From positions 1 through 50,437 of the forward strand of contig ONXS01000004.1 of assembly GCA_900321855.1 (NCBI GenBank): DNA of 50,437 bases, read 5' to 3'. The notes under the pieces were generated by a model that made no database searches, was not told where the DNA came from, and was given only the letters and a program-made list of their open reading frames with translations. Positions 34,970-44,081 of the stretch are shown in pieces (position 1 is the stretch's first letter; each line of letters begins with the position of its first letter). The translations under genes were made by a program, and so were the position numbers. The DNA is from an uncultured Eubacteriales bacterium (GTDB lineage Bacteria; Bacillota; Clostridia; Lachnospirales; Lachnospiraceae).

Positions 34970-35431
34970 TTATTCTGTAGACATTTCATTCAAATCCAGT
35001 TTGCTGAGATAAGAATTGTGGTATTTCTTGTCACTTGTGACATCTTCGACAAACCAATCCGGACCGATAAAAGAATTTGCCTCATCTACAGAATCAAATT
35101 CTACCTCGGCAATGACAAGTCCTTGAAAAACTCCGGTAAATATATCCAATTCAATAGTGTATTTGTTGTAAGGAATCAGGTATCGTCTTTTGGAAATTAT
35201 ATTTCCATCCGCTTTTTTCAGTAAGTGCTCATAACTCTCTTTATTAAGTGGAAGATTATATTCCTCTCTCGCCATAAATCCCTTGCCCTTATAAGTCAAA
35301 TAATAGGTGTCATCCTCTTTGCGGATTCGGACAACCGGATTTGTATTCAAATATGCCTGCTCAATTTCATGATATTTATATTCAGACAAATCAGGAATAT
35401 TCCCAATTAAAAATTTACGCTCAATTTCCAT
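34970..35431 (-). CDS. CYTH domain protein
   Basis: A 153-residue triphosphate-tunnel metalloenzyme. It has the ExExK motif at the start (EIERKF), PVVRIRKEDD, YLTYKGKG, RRYLIPYNKYTIELDIF and the acidic EVEFDS strand, as required for the tunnel. Members hydrolyse tripolyphosphate, other triphosphates or act as adenylate cyclases; short bacterial stand-alone forms are usually triphosphatases, but this is inference. AAAGGA precedes the ATG on the minus strand. It is the first gene of a two-gene unit with the glycosidase. Confidence 0.88.
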   Translation of the reverse strand: MEIERKFLIGNIPDLSEYKYHEIEQAYLNTNPVVRIRKEDDTYYLTYKGKGFMAREEYNLPLNKESYEHLLKKADGNIISKRRYLIPYNKYTIELDIFTGVFQGLVIAEVEFDSVDEANSFIGPDWFVEDVTSDKKYHNSYLSKLDLNEMSTE

Positions 35432-35656
35432 AAAATTAAAATCCTTTCTAGTATCATTCTATATCAATATTTTACCTGAAATAAGGGGATTAATCTACTA
35501 AAAAAAGTGTAAAATGAGTGGTTTTGTGGTAGAATGAAGAAGATAGCGTACAATGCACGAATATGCGGATAAAATTAGGATGCTTTTCGATGTCTGCTCC
35601 ATAATTATATCGCTATATTCAGTTGAATGATTACGAAGAGAAAGGAGAATTATAAT

Positions 35657-36202
35657 ATGAGTTTGGTATACGCATTTTTAGCAGATGGATTTGAGGAAAT
35701 TGAGGGACTGGCAGTTGTGGATGTGCTCCGAAGAGCAGGGGTTGACATTCAGACAGTTTCTGTGACTGGAAGTAAAAATATTACAGGTTCACATAACATT
35801 AAGTTGGAGGCAGATTTATTATTTGACGAGTGCAATTTTGCACAGTCGGATATGTTATTCTTACCGGGTGGGATGCCGGGAACAAATACCTTAAAAGAAC
35901 ACAAGGGATTAGAAGAGCAGTTGCTGGAATTCCACAAAGCTGGTAAGAAGATTGCTGCAATCTGTGCAGCGCCAAGTGTTTTGGGTGAACTCAATATTTT
36001 AGATGGCAAGAGAGCAACCTGTTTTCCGGGATTTGAGGACAAACTTTTCGGTGCGGTGTATACAGGCGAAAAGTTTGAGACAGATGGAAATGTCACAACA
36101 GCCAGAGGCATGGGAGTGGCAACAGAGTTTGCCTTAGAACTGGTACGAGTGCTTGTGAGCAGTGAAAAATCGGATGAAGTCAGACGCACCATCCAGATGT
36201 AG
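35657..36202 (+). CDS. DJ-1/PfpI family protein
   Basis: A 181-residue protein of the DJ-1/YajL branch. The nucleophile-elbow cysteine is Cys103 in AAICAAPSVLG, supported by the acidic residue in GFEEIE (13-14). FLPGGMPGTNTLK is the conserved loop before it, and ARGMGVATEFALELV completes the fold. Proposed roles for the family are repair of glycated or oxidised cysteine products and chaperone activity, which remain debated. The ATG at 35657 follows AAGGAG. The CPBP gene begins 13 bp later. Confidence 0.93.
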   Translation: MSLVYAFLADGFEEIEGLAVVDVLRRAGVDIQTVSVTGSKNITGSHNIKLEADLLFDECNFAQSDMLFLPGGMPGTNTLKEHKGLEEQLLEFHKAGKKIAAICAAPSVLGELNILDGKRATCFPGFEDKLFGAVYTGEKFETDGNVTTARGMGVATEFALELVRVLVSSEKSDEVRRTIQM

Positions 36203-36215
36203 CGTGGTGTAGGTT

Positions 36216-37052
36216 ATGGTGAAATTTAGAAATTTTATTGAGAAACACTGGTTGATTACGTTTGTGTTTTGCATTTTGTTTGCAGTGGCCGGTCTGGAAA
36301 TCTACGATGTCTTTGACATGATATTTGGGAAAGTCATATCCAATGAGAGAATAGCCGGAACGCTAGGAAGAATGATTGCGAGCCTTGCTGTGGGACTGTT
36401 TAGTCTGTATTATTTTAAAAAAGACAGAAAGTGTCTGGGAATACAAAGGTCAGGATTTTGGAAGGGATTATTTATTGGAGGCTTTATGATTGTCGCCACA
36501 ATATCAAATCTTTATTCTGCATTTGATGAGGCGAGTGCCTACTCACCTGTCAAGGTTCATGTATCGGAGGTTGTCATAATAGCAGTTGAGGCATTGTTTA
36601 TTGGAATGTTAGAGGAGTTTTTATTTCGAGGACTGATTTTCAATATATTTATGGCGAAAGTGCAAACATATACATATAAGGAAGTAATGAAAGCAGTGGT
36701 GGGTTCTGCTGTTATTTTTGGAGGAGTTCATCTGCTCAATCTCATTACCTATCCGAATTTAATTAAGGTAACACTTATTCAGGTAGAATATGCAATGTTT
36801 ATCGGAATGATATTTGCTATTGTCTATTTCAGAAGTAGAAATATATGGGTTGTTGTGTTTTTACACTTTATATATGATTTTGCAAGTGAAGTTCCATATG
36901 CGTTTTATGACATACCACAAAGAGGAGAAATAGCCGATTGTGATATGGCAACTGCAATTGCGGGTGCGATAGTGAATGTCACATTTTTAGCTGTGGCGTT
37001 GATTCTTTCAAGAAAAATAATAGAAAAGCCAAGTGAAAAAAATGTAGACTAA
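36216..37052 (+). CDS. CPBP-family intramembrane metalloprotease
   Basis: A 278-residue protein with about seven membrane segments. The ABI/CPBP motifs are present: EE in FIGMLEEFLFRGLIFN (EExxxR), a His in IFGGVHLLNL, and FLHFIYDF at the third motif. In the family these residues form a Rce1-like protease site. Bacterial members act in bacteriocin immunity, maturation or protein quality control; nothing here points to bacteriocin genes. The ribosome site is weak (TAGGT), so translation may depend on the upstream DJ-1 gene 13 bp away. Confidence 0.88.
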   Translation: MVKFRNFIEKHWLITFVFCILFAVAGLEIYDVFDMIFGKVISNERIAGTLGRMIASLAVGLFSLYYFKKDRKCLGIQRSGFWKGLFIGGFMIVATISNLYSAFDEASAYSPVKVHVSEVVIIAVEALFIGMLEEFLFRGLIFNIFMAKVQTYTYKEVMKAVVGSAVIFGGVHLLNLITYPNLIKVTLIQVEYAMFIGMIFAIVYFRSRNIWVVVFLHFIYDFASEVPYAFYDIPQRGEIADCDMATAIAGAIVNVTFLAVALILSRKIIEKPSEKNVD

Positions 37053-37073
37053 AAGAATGATATGTGATATAAT
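37045..37073 (+). promoter_or_regulatory. Promoter of tig
   Basis: TAGACT, a 17-bp spacer and TATAAT with an extended TGA (TGATATAAT). A perfect CCACGA-AGAA-TCGTGG hairpin at 37157-37172 lies in the leader, just before the ribosome site. Confidence 0.75.
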
Positions 37074-37193
37074 ACTACGATGTTACAGTGTCTTTTAGAT
37101 GATTCTGAGAGATTAATAAGAAAATATTGCAGTATAGACTGCTATAAATAGCGAGACCACGAAGAATCGTGGCGGAATGGAGGAATTTTTAAA

Positions 37194-38495
37194 ATGAGTT
37201 CACAGATTGAAAATCTTGAGAAGAACATGGTGAAACTTACAATCACAGTGGAGGCTGATGAGGTTGAGAAAGCAATAGAGAGAGCTTACCAGAAACAGAA
37301 ATCAAAAATCAGTGTTCCTGGATTTAGAAAAGGTAAAGTACCTCGCAAGATGGTAGAGAAGATGTACGGAGCCGGAGTGTTCTATGAAGACGCAGCAAAT
37401 GACATGATTCAGACAGCATATACAAAGGCAGTAGAAGAGAGTGAGCTTGATATTGTATCACGTCCTAAGATTGATGTAACTCAGTTAGAGGCTGGAAAAG
37501 AGTTTATCTTTACAGCAGAAGTTGCAGTAAAACCAGCAGTTGAACTTGGAGAGTATCTTGGCGTTGAGGTTCCAAAGGCTGACGTAGAGGTTACAGAGGA
37601 TGAAATCAATGCTGAAATCGACAGAGAAAGAGAGCAGAACTCAAGAATCGTAACTGTTGAGGACAGAGCAGTTGAAGATAAAGATATGGTTACAATCGAC
37701 TTCGAGGGATTTGTTGACGGAGTTGCATTTGAAGGTGGAAAGGGAACAGATTATCCATTAACAATTGGTTCTCACTCATTCATCGACACATTTGAGGATC
37801 AGCTTATTGGAAAGAACATCGGAGAAGAGACAGAAGTTAATGTTACATTCCCAGAAGAGTATCACGCAGAAGAACTCAAAGGCAAACCAGCTACATTCAA
37901 AGTAACAATCAAGAAGATTCAGAAGAAAGAATTGCCTGAATTAAATGATGAGTTTGCTGGAGAGGTTTCAGAGTTTGAGACAGTTGACGAATATAAGAAC
38001 AGCATTAAGCAGAATATTTCAGACAGAAAGCAGAATGAAGCAAAATCAGCAAAACAGGATGCTGCAATCGAGAAAGCAATCGAGAATGCTACAATGGAAA
38101 TTCCAGAGGCAATGGTAGATTTACAGGTTGAGCAGATGGCTCAGGATTTCGCAAGAAGACTTTCTTCACAGGGACTCAGTGTAGAGCAGTATTTTGCATA
38201 CACAGGTATGGACGCTGCACAGCTTCAGGAGCAGATGAAACCACAGGCATTAAAGAGAATCCAGTCAAGTCTTGTACTTGAGGCAATTGTTGCAAAAGAG
38301 AATATTGAAGTATCTGATGACGAGATGAAGAAAGAAGTCGAGGATATGGCAAAGGCTTATGAGATGGAAGTTGAGAAATTAGAAGAATACCTCTCAGAGG
38401 CTGATAAAGATAATATTAAGAAGGATATCCAGAACAGAAAAGCAGCTGAATTAATTGCAGACAAAGCAGTAGAAGTTGCACAGGATGCTGAATAG
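37194..38495 (+). CDS. tig: Trigger factor
   Basis: Ribosome-bound chaperone and prolyl isomerase that meets nascent chains at the exit tunnel. The 433 residues show the N-terminal ribosome-binding domain with the signature region VPGFRKGKVPRKMVEKMYG (about 41-59). The FKBP-type isomerase domain follows near 160-245 (DMVTIDFEGFVDGVAFEGGK; GSHSFIDTFEDQLIG). The C-terminal helical arm domain is at about 250-430. TGGAGG precedes the ATG. The tig-clpP-clpX-engB order is the common Firmicutes arrangement of folding and proteolysis genes. Confidence 0.97.
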   Translation: MSSQIENLEKNMVKLTITVEADEVEKAIERAYQKQKSKISVPGFRKGKVPRKMVEKMYGAGVFYEDAANDMIQTAYTKAVEESELDIVSRPKIDVTQLEAGKEFIFTAEVAVKPAVELGEYLGVEVPKADVEVTEDEINAEIDREREQNSRIVTVEDRAVEDKDMVTIDFEGFVDGVAFEGGKGTDYPLTIGSHSFIDTFEDQLIGKNIGEETEVNVTFPEEYHAEELKGKPATFKVTIKKIQKKELPELNDEFAGEVSEFETVDEYKNSIKQNISDRKQNEAKSAKQDAAIEKAIENATMEIPEAMVDLQVEQMAQDFARRLSSQGLSVEQYFAYTGMDAAQLQEQMKPQALKRIQSSLVLEAIVAKENIEVSDDEMKKEVEDMAKAYEMEVEKLEEYLSEADKDNIKKDIQNRKAAELIADKAVEVAQDAE

Positions 38496-38590
38496 TATTC
38501 ATTCAAAAGAAGAATAGATAAAAAGATACATTAGGGTTCGTGTATGTGCGAGCCCTATATGTGAATAAGAGTATAGATAATAAAAAGTTA

Positions 38591-38744
38591 GAACTATTCA
38601 CAACTAAGTTCGAATATGCTGTGCATTTCCTCGGTGTTTGCATGGGTTGTATGTCGGCTGGAGTTGACGAAAATCAGGCACGAATACTTGAGAGAGGGTA
38701 TTGAATGGAATGAAAATGCCTGATTTTGAATAGTTGCAAAATAT
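38591..38744. repeat. Hairpin element with ACTATTCA/TGAATAGT ends before clpP
   Basis: Inverted ends AACTATTCA (38592) and TGAATAGTT (38727) bound about 145 bp. Inside, AAAATCAGGCA pairs perfectly with TGCCTGATTTT, and GAATAC pairs with GTATTG-type sequence. The right end matches those at 11187 and 19915. It abuts the clpP ribosome site, so it forms part of the clpP leader. Confidence 0.6.
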
Positions 38745-38764
38745 ATGTATTAGGAGGAGAAAAT

Positions 38765-39349
38765 ATGAGTTTAGTACCATATGTCATTGAACAGACAGGA
38801 AAAGGAGAGAGATCTTACGATATTTATTCAAGACTTTTAAAGGACAGAATTATTTTCCTGGGAGAAGAGGTAAATGAAGTAACTGCAAGTCTTGTTGTTT
38901 CACAGTTATTGTTCTTAGAGTCGGAAGATCCAACAAAAGATATTCATTTATATATCAACAGTCCAGGAGGTTCTGTAACTGCCGGAATGGCAATCTACGA
39001 TACCATGAATTACATTAAGTGTGATGTATCGACTATATGTATGGGTATGGCTGCAAGTATGGGTGCATTCCTCTTATCAGGTGGTGCAAAAGGAAAGAGA
39101 CTTGCTCTTCCTAATGCTGAGATTATGATTCATCAGCCACTTGGTGGTGCTCAGGGACAGGCTACAGAGATTCAGATTGCAGCAGAGCACATCTTAAAGA
39201 CTAAGAAGAAATTAAATGAAATTCTTGCAAAGAATACAGGAAAACCATTAGAAGTTATCATGGCAGATACTGAGAGAGATAACTATATGGACGCTTATCA
39301 GGCAATGGAATATGGATTGATTGATAAGGTTATTGAGACAAGACAGTAG
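38765..39349 (+). CDS. clpP: ATP-dependent Clp protease, proteolytic subunit
   Basis: Tetradecameric serine protease that degrades substrates fed by ClpX. The 194-residue protein has the full triad: Ser98 in GMAASMGA, His123 in MIHQPLGG and Asp172. [18 protein letters not shown] forms the oxyanion and handle region. The ATG at 38765 follows AGGAGGAG. It precedes clpX by 17 bp, so the protease and its unfoldase are made together. Confidence 0.97.
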   Translation: MSLVPYVIEQTGKGERSYDIYSRLLKDRIIFLGEEVNEVTASLVVSQLLFLESEDPTKDIHLYINSPGGSVTAGMAIYDTMNYIKCDVSTICMGMAASMGAFLLSGGAKGKRLALPNAEIMIHQPLGGAQGQATEIQIAAEHILKTKKKLNEILAKNTGKPLEVIMADTERDNYMDAYQAMEYGLIDKVIETRQ

Positions 39350-39366
39350 ATAGATAGGAGACCGTA

Positions 39367-40638
39367 ATGGCAAAAAATGATGAATGCAAATGTTCGTTCT
39401 GTGGCAAGCCAGAGTCAAAAGTTCGCAAACTTTTAGCCGGACCTTCTGGCATCTTTATTTGTGACGAGTGCGTAGAATTATGCAGCGATATCATGGAAGA
39501 AGAGTTGGAGTACGATACAGACGGAAAATCTGATTTTGAAATAAATCTTTACAAACCAAGAGAGATTAAAGAATTTCTTGATGAGTATGTAGTGGGACAG
39601 GAAGAGGCGAAAAAAGTTCTTTCTGTAGCTGTTTATAATCACTACAAGAGAGTTCTTGGAAAAAATAATCTCGGAGTAGACATCCAGAAGAGTAATATAT
39701 TATTACTGGGACCTACAGGTTCAGGAAAGACTTATCTTGCACAGACACTCGCTAAAATTTTGAATGTACCATTTGCAATCGCTGATGCGACAACTCTTAC
39801 TGAGGCGGGATATGTTGGAGAAGATGTTGAGAACATCTTGCTCAAGATTATTCAGGCAGCCGATTATGATATTGAAAAAGCTCAATATGGTATTATTTAT
39901 ATCGATGAGATTGACAAAATTACAAAGAAATCTGAGAATGTATCCATTACCAGAGATGTATCGGGTGAAGGTGTTCAGCAGGCATTACTTAAAATCCTAG
40001 AGGGAACAATGGCTTCTGTTCCACCACAGGGTGGCAGAAAACATCCAAGTCAGGAAATGATTCCAATTGATACAACAAATATCCTGTTTATTTGTGGTGG
40101 AGCATTTGATGGTCTAGAGAAGATTATTGAGTCAAGAATGGACAAAAAGTCGATTGGATTTAATACAGAGATTAGTGTGCGCAAGGACGACACTATTGAT
40201 GAATTATTCCCTGAGGTTATGCCACAGGATTTAGTTCGTTTTGGATTGATTCCAGAATTTATTGGTCGTGTACCAGTATCGGTGGCATTGAAATCATTGG
40301 ATGAAGAGGCTCTTATGAAAATTCTTACAGAGCCAAAGAATGCACTTGTAAAGCAGTTCCAGAAACTTTTTGAATTAGATGATGTGACACTTGAATTTAC
40401 AGAGGAAGCAGTAAAGACAATTGCAGAAAAGGCAATTGCGCGTAACACAGGAGCGAGAGGACTTCGTTCTATTGTAGAGGATGCCTTGATGGATATTATG
40501 TATGAGATTCCATCGGATGAGACAATTGATAAGTGCATTATCACAAAAGAAGTAGTAGAAGATCATGCAGAGCCAGAATTGGTGCGAATTGATGAAACAG
40601 AGTTAAAAAAATCAGGAGCGAAAAAGAGATTCGTATGA
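39367..40638 (+). CDS. clpX: ATP-dependent Clp protease, ATP-binding subunit ClpX
   Basis: AAA+ unfoldase of ClpXP. The 423-residue protein has the N-terminal zinc-binding domain (Cys9, Cys12, Cys32, Cys35), Walker A GPTGSGKT near 118 and Walker B in IIYIDEIDK. Sensor and arginine-finger regions follow, then the ClpP-binding loop near residue 270. AGGAGACC precedes the ATG. Its stop codon overlaps the engB start codon (ATGA), giving translational coupling. Confidence 0.97.
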   Translation: MAKNDECKCSFCGKPESKVRKLLAGPSGIFICDECVELCSDIMEEELEYDTDGKSDFEINLYKPREIKEFLDEYVVGQEEAKKVLSVAVYNHYKRVLGKNNLGVDIQKSNILLLGPTGSGKTYLAQTLAKILNVPFAIADATTLTEAGYVGEDVENILLKIIQAADYDIEKAQYGIIYIDEIDKITKKSENVSITRDVSGEGVQQALLKILEGTMASVPPQGGRKHPSQEMIPIDTTNILFICGGAFDGLEKIIESRMDKKSIGFNTEISVRKDDTIDELFPEVMPQDLVRFGLIPEFIGRVPVSVALKSLDEEALMKILTEPKNALVKQFQKLFELDDVTLEFTEEAVKTIAEKAIARNTGARGLRSIVEDALMDIMYEIPSDETIDKCIITKEVVEDHAEPELVRIDETELKKSGAKKRFV

Positions 40639-41219
40639 TAATAAAAAATGCAGAACTAGAGACAGTTTGTGGCATTACAAGTAAACTTCCGGTAAATCTT
40701 TTGCCGGAAGTTGCTTTTGCCGGAAAATCAAATGTCGGAAAATCATCTCTGATTAATGGGCTTTTAAACAGAAAAGCACTGGCGAGAACTTCTTCGCAAC
40801 CCGGAAAAACACAGACAATTAACTTTTATAATGTGAATAAAGAATTATATTTTGTGGATTTACCGGGATATGGATACGCAAAAGTATCTCAGGAAGAAAA
40901 GAAGAAGTGGGGTGTGATGATTGAAAATTATTTGAATACATCCCAACAGTTAAAGGCAGTGATGCTGTTGATAGACATCAGACATGAGCCGTCAAAGAAT
41001 GATATAGAAATGTATCAGTGGGTTGTGAGCAATGGATTCAACCCAATAATAATAGCTACCAAACTCGATAAGATTAAACGCAGTCAGGTAGCTAAAAATA
41101 TTAAGATTATTAAACAGACATTGAGAGTGCAGCCGGGCACAATGGTGCTGCCGTTTTCAGCGACATCAAAACAGGGCAGAGATGAAATTTTAGATGTTAT
41201 TTCATCAGTGATTTCATAA
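40635..41219 (+). CDS. engB: Ribosome biogenesis GTP-binding protein YsxC/EngB
   Basis: GTPase needed for assembly of the 50S ribosomal subunit. The 194-residue protein has G1 [10 protein letters not shown]2 with TQTI, G3 DLPGYG, G4 TKLDK and the G5 SATS region, all in order. It overlaps clpX by 4 nt. At the 3' end it overlaps the opposing DUF4364 gene by 23 nt, with no terminator between them. Confidence 0.96.
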   Translation: MIIKNAELETVCGITSKLPVNLLPEVAFAGKSNVGKSSLINGLLNRKALARTSSQPGKTQTINFYNVNKELYFVDLPGYGYAKVSQEEKKKWGVMIENYLNTSQQLKAVMLLIDIRHEPSKNDIEMYQWVVSNGFNPIIIATKLDKIKRSQVAKNIKIIKQTLRVQPGTMVLPFSATSKQGRDEILDVISSVIS

Positions 41220-41718
41220 CAAATTTATATATTTCAGCAGAGGCATCTTTCCAGTTATTACACATGGAGGATGCCTCTTCTTTTGATGGTACAGTGAGAT
41301 TTAATTCAATCAAAGTACCTTTTCCCTCTTTTACTTGGCAGTGAACGATATAGTCATCACTGTTAGGAGAAGAGTAGTAGTCGGCAATTGTTCCAACTTC
41401 ATTTCTGAGTTCGTATTTATTTTCCATCAGATAAATATCCATATCATCAATAATTTTTCCCGGAATCTTATAGGAAAACAGTTCTAATATTTTGTCACCG
41501 TCCGAGGTGATATGGTAATATGATGTATTTCTGACAGTTTCAAGACTGATTAAGTGGGTGTCAATCAGTTCATTGATTACCTGCTGCAGCGTAAAATAAT
41601 TTGTATAATCCTTTTCGGAAAAGAATTCTGTAAGCTGAGAGTTAGTTAAAGGAAAATTCACTTTATTTAACATATACAGAATAATCAGTTTATATAATGT
41701 TGTAGGTTGAAGCGTCAT
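41197..41718 (-). CDS. DUF4364 family protein
   Basis: A 173-residue protein of the DUF4364 family, common in Clostridia. The N-terminal 75 residues have the look of a winged-helix domain (TLYKLIILYMLNKVNFPLTN; YFTLQQVINELIDTHLI), followed by a beta-rich C-terminal part. A transcription-regulator role is plausible from the fold only. The ATG at 41718 is 8 bp after GGGAGG; the one at 41724 is too close. Its start codon overlaps the radical SAM stop (ATGA), so it is the second gene of that minus-strand unit. Confidence 0.85.
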   Translation of the reverse strand: MTLQPTTLYKLIILYMLNKVNFPLTNSQLTEFFSEKDYTNYFTLQQVINELIDTHLISLETVRNTSYYHITSDGDKILELFSYKIPGKIIDDMDIYLMENKYELRNEVGTIADYYSSPNSDDYIVHCQVKEGKGTLIELNLTVPSKEEASSMCNNWKDASAEIYKFVMKSLMK

Positions 41719-42626
41719 TGCCATACCTCCCTTCCCTGAACGATGTTATGTTCACTAAAATATTTATTCATATAGTTTAAAACTCTTTTTTTGTCGGCAC
41801 TCCACAGTGGTGCAGTCAGTTCTCGTTTATTTCCATCACCTGTCATTCTGTGAATGACAATATCCGATCTGAGATGTTCTATACACGCAGCGATGATTTC
41901 GGTATATTCTTCTAAGGATAATACAGGAAAATTGGTTTGCTCATAATAATCTGCCAAATCCGTGTTTTTTAAAATATGTAAAAGCTGTAATTTGACCCCG
42001 TGAATTGGAAATTGATTTAAATACTTAATGCTCTCTAAAATCATCTCTTTGCTTTCATGAGGAAGTCCTATGATTAAATGTACAACAATATTTACATTTA
42101 TAGCGAAAAGTGAGGCGATGGCCTTTTCGAAAACGGAAAGGTCATAGCCTCTTCTTATGAACTGGGCAGACTCTTCGTGTATCGTCTGCAGACCCAGTTC
42201 GATATAAACTGGCTTGATGTGATTGATTTCGTCCAAAAGTTCAATCACATCTTCATTTAAACAGTCCGGTCTGGTAGCAATCGAGATTCCGACAATATCA
42301 TCCGGTGCAATCGCATCATAATATATTTTTTTGAGGTAGAAGACATCTGCATATGTATTTGTATATGCCTGAAAATATGCGATGTATTTGCCATCCGAAA
42401 TCTTTCTTGAAACAAGCTTTTTCGCCTCTTCTATTTGTTCGGGGATAGAGAGAGATGAATGAGAGGCAAAGTCCCCAGAGCCCCCTCTGCTGCAGAAAAT
42501 ACAGCCATTTGTTCCAAGAGTCCCATCTCTGTTTGGGCATGTCATGCCGCCATTTAACGACAGTTTATAAATTTTACAGCCAAATTTATTTTTATAGTAG
42601 GAATTTAATCTGTTTATCTGTTCCAT
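41715..42626 (-). CDS. Radical SAM protein, TIGR01212 (YtqA-like)
   Basis: A 303-residue radical SAM enzyme. The cluster-binding cysteines lie in CPNRDGTLGTNGCIFCSRGG, the longer spacing typical of the TIGR01212 family. Further blocks are FQAYTNTYA, GISIATRPDCL and YIELGLQTIHEESAQFIRRGYD. Related proteins share the Elp3-like HRxTGD pattern near the end (HRMTGDGNK). The substrate is unknown; RNA modification is a reasonable guess. No good ribosome site precedes the ATG at 42626. It overlaps the following DUF4364 gene by 4 nt. Confidence 0.9.
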   Translation of the reverse strand: MEQINRLNSYYKNKFGCKIYKLSLNGGMTCPNRDGTLGTNGCIFCSRGGSGDFASHSSLSIPEQIEEAKKLVSRKISDGKYIAYFQAYTNTYADVFYLKKIYYDAIAPDDIVGISIATRPDCLNEDVIELLDEINHIKPVYIELGLQTIHEESAQFIRRGYDLSVFEKAIASLFAINVNIVVHLIIGLPHESKEMILESIKYLNQFPIHGVKLQLLHILKNTDLADYYEQTNFPVLSLEEYTEIIAACIEHLRSDIVIHRMTGDGNKRELTAPLWSADKKRVLNYMNKYFSEHNIVQGREVWQ

Positions 42627-42653
42627 TTTTATTTTGATATATCATCAAGAATA

Positions 42654-43823
42654 TTATTTGCTTATATTAGTAGATTCAATATTGTCCATAACAGCCTTGC
42701 ACACAGCATCTCTTACATTTGGATCAAATGCTTCTGGAAGAATAAAGTCATCATTTAACTTGTCATCTGGAACAAGGTATGCAATAGCATTTGCCGCTGC
42801 TAATTTCATCTTCTCTGTAATCTGTGAGGCACGACCAAGCAATGCACCACGGAAGATTCCAGGGAATGCAATTACATTGTTAACCTGATTAGGGAAATCA
42901 GAGCGTCCTGTACCTACGATTCTTGCACCGGCAGCTTTTGCTGCATCAGGCATAATCTCTGGAACCGGATTTGCCATTGCAAACATGATAGAATCGCTGT
43001 TCATAGTTTTTACCATTTCAGGAGTTACAATATTAGGAGCTGAAACACCGACAAATATATCGGCACCAACTAAGGCATCGGCAAGAGTACCTGTCTTTTT
43101 CTCTGGATTTGTCACTTCAACCATAGATTTCTGCATCCAGTTTAAATCTTTCGAATTTTCGCCGATAATACCATTAATGTCACACATGGTAACATTTGTA
43201 AAACCGTATGTGAGAAGAAGTTTTGTGATTGCGATTCCGGCACTTCCTGCACCGTTGATTACAACCTTACATTCTTCTTTTTTCTTGCCTGTGATTCGCA
43301 GACCATTGATGATACCTGCGAGAACAACGATTGCAGTACCGTGCTGGTCATCATGGAATACAGGAATATCTAACAATTCTTTTAAGCGCTCTTCAATTTC
43401 AAAGCATCTTGGAGCTGAAATGTCCTCAAGATTAATACCACCAAAAGCAGGAGCGATATTGACGCAAGTCTTAATGATTTCCTCAGTATCCTGTGTATCA
43501 AGACAAATTGGGAAAGCATTGACATCACCAAAAGATTTGAATAATACAGATTTACCCTCCATAACAGGCATAGCTGCATATGGTCCGATGTTTCCAAGAC
43601 CTAAAACTGCACTGCCGTCAGAGATAACAGCGACAGTGTTTGCTTTGATTGTATATTTGTAAGCAGCTTCTTTGTCTTTTGCAATTACCTTACAAGGCTC
43701 TGCAACGCCGGGAGTATATGCAAGAGCTAAATCTTCTCTTGACTGAATTGTACATTTTGATTCTGTGGTTAATTTACCATTCCATTCTTCATGAAGCTGT
43801 AACGCTTTTTCGTTTGTTGTCAT
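42654..43823 (-). CDS. NAD(P)-dependent malic enzyme
   Basis: Converts malate to pyruvate and CO2 with reduction of NAD(P). The 389-residue short bacterial form lacks the phosphotransacetylase-like C-terminal domain of the MaeB fusion type. Motifs are the N-terminal YTPGVAEPCK, then GSAVLGLGNIGP, FHDDQHGTAIV, the nucleotide-binding GAGSAGIAITKLL and AMANPVPEI. AAAGGATT precedes the ATG on the minus strand. It lies upstream of the radical SAM gene with a 27-bp gap, so readthrough is possible, but the functions are not related. Confidence 0.94.
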   Translation of the reverse strand: MTTNEKALQLHEEWNGKLTTESKCTIQSREDLALAYTPGVAEPCKVIAKDKEAAYKYTIKANTVAVISDGSAVLGLGNIGPYAAMPVMEGKSVLFKSFGDVNAFPICLDTQDTEEIIKTCVNIAPAFGGINLEDISAPRCFEIEERLKELLDIPVFHDDQHGTAIVVLAGIINGLRITGKKKEECKVVINGAGSAGIAITKLLLTYGFTNVTMCDINGIIGENSKDLNWMQKSMVEVTNPEKKTGTLADALVGADIFVGVSAPNIVTPEMVKTMNSDSIMFAMANPVPEIMPDAAKAAGARIVGTGRSDFPNQVNNVIAFPGIFRGALLGRASQITEKMKLAAANAIAYLVPDDKLNDDFILPEAFDPNVRDAVCKAVMDNIESTNISK

Positions 43824-43950
43824 AATGAATCCTTTCTTATACTTATAAAATCATGCCTATAAAAATCGAATACTAACATCATAGCATATAATTTTAAAAT
43901 TTACACTAGGAATTTAAAAAAAAATATAGTACAATAAAAGAAATCTTTTC

Positions 43951-43977
43951 AATTAAGAAGATACAAAGGTCTTAATT
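43951..43977 (+). other. Hairpin in the rho leader
   Basis: AATTAAGA pairs perfectly with TCTTAATT around an 11-nt loop, about 100 bp before the rho start. Confidence 0.45.
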
Positions 43978-44045
43978 CATTGTCTGATTTCAGAATTTTC
44001 CCATGATAAATGATAAATATCATATAACTTAATAGAAATTTAAAG

Positions 44046-44081
44046 AAGGAGTAACAGGGAAACCTGTTTTGTATTTTTATG
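44046..44081 (+). promoter_or_regulatory. rho ribosome site with hairpin between SD and start codon
   Basis: AAGGAG at 44046-44051 lies 27 nt before the rho ATG at 44079, too far for normal use. Between them AACAGG-GAAA-CCTGTT (44053-44068) forms a 6-bp stem with a GNRA tetraloop. When folded, the effective spacing is about 11 nt. Confidence 0.7.

Noticed and set aside
42985..43662. 225-codon plus-strand open frame
   Set aside because: It is fully antisense to the well-supported malic enzyme gene and resembles no protein.
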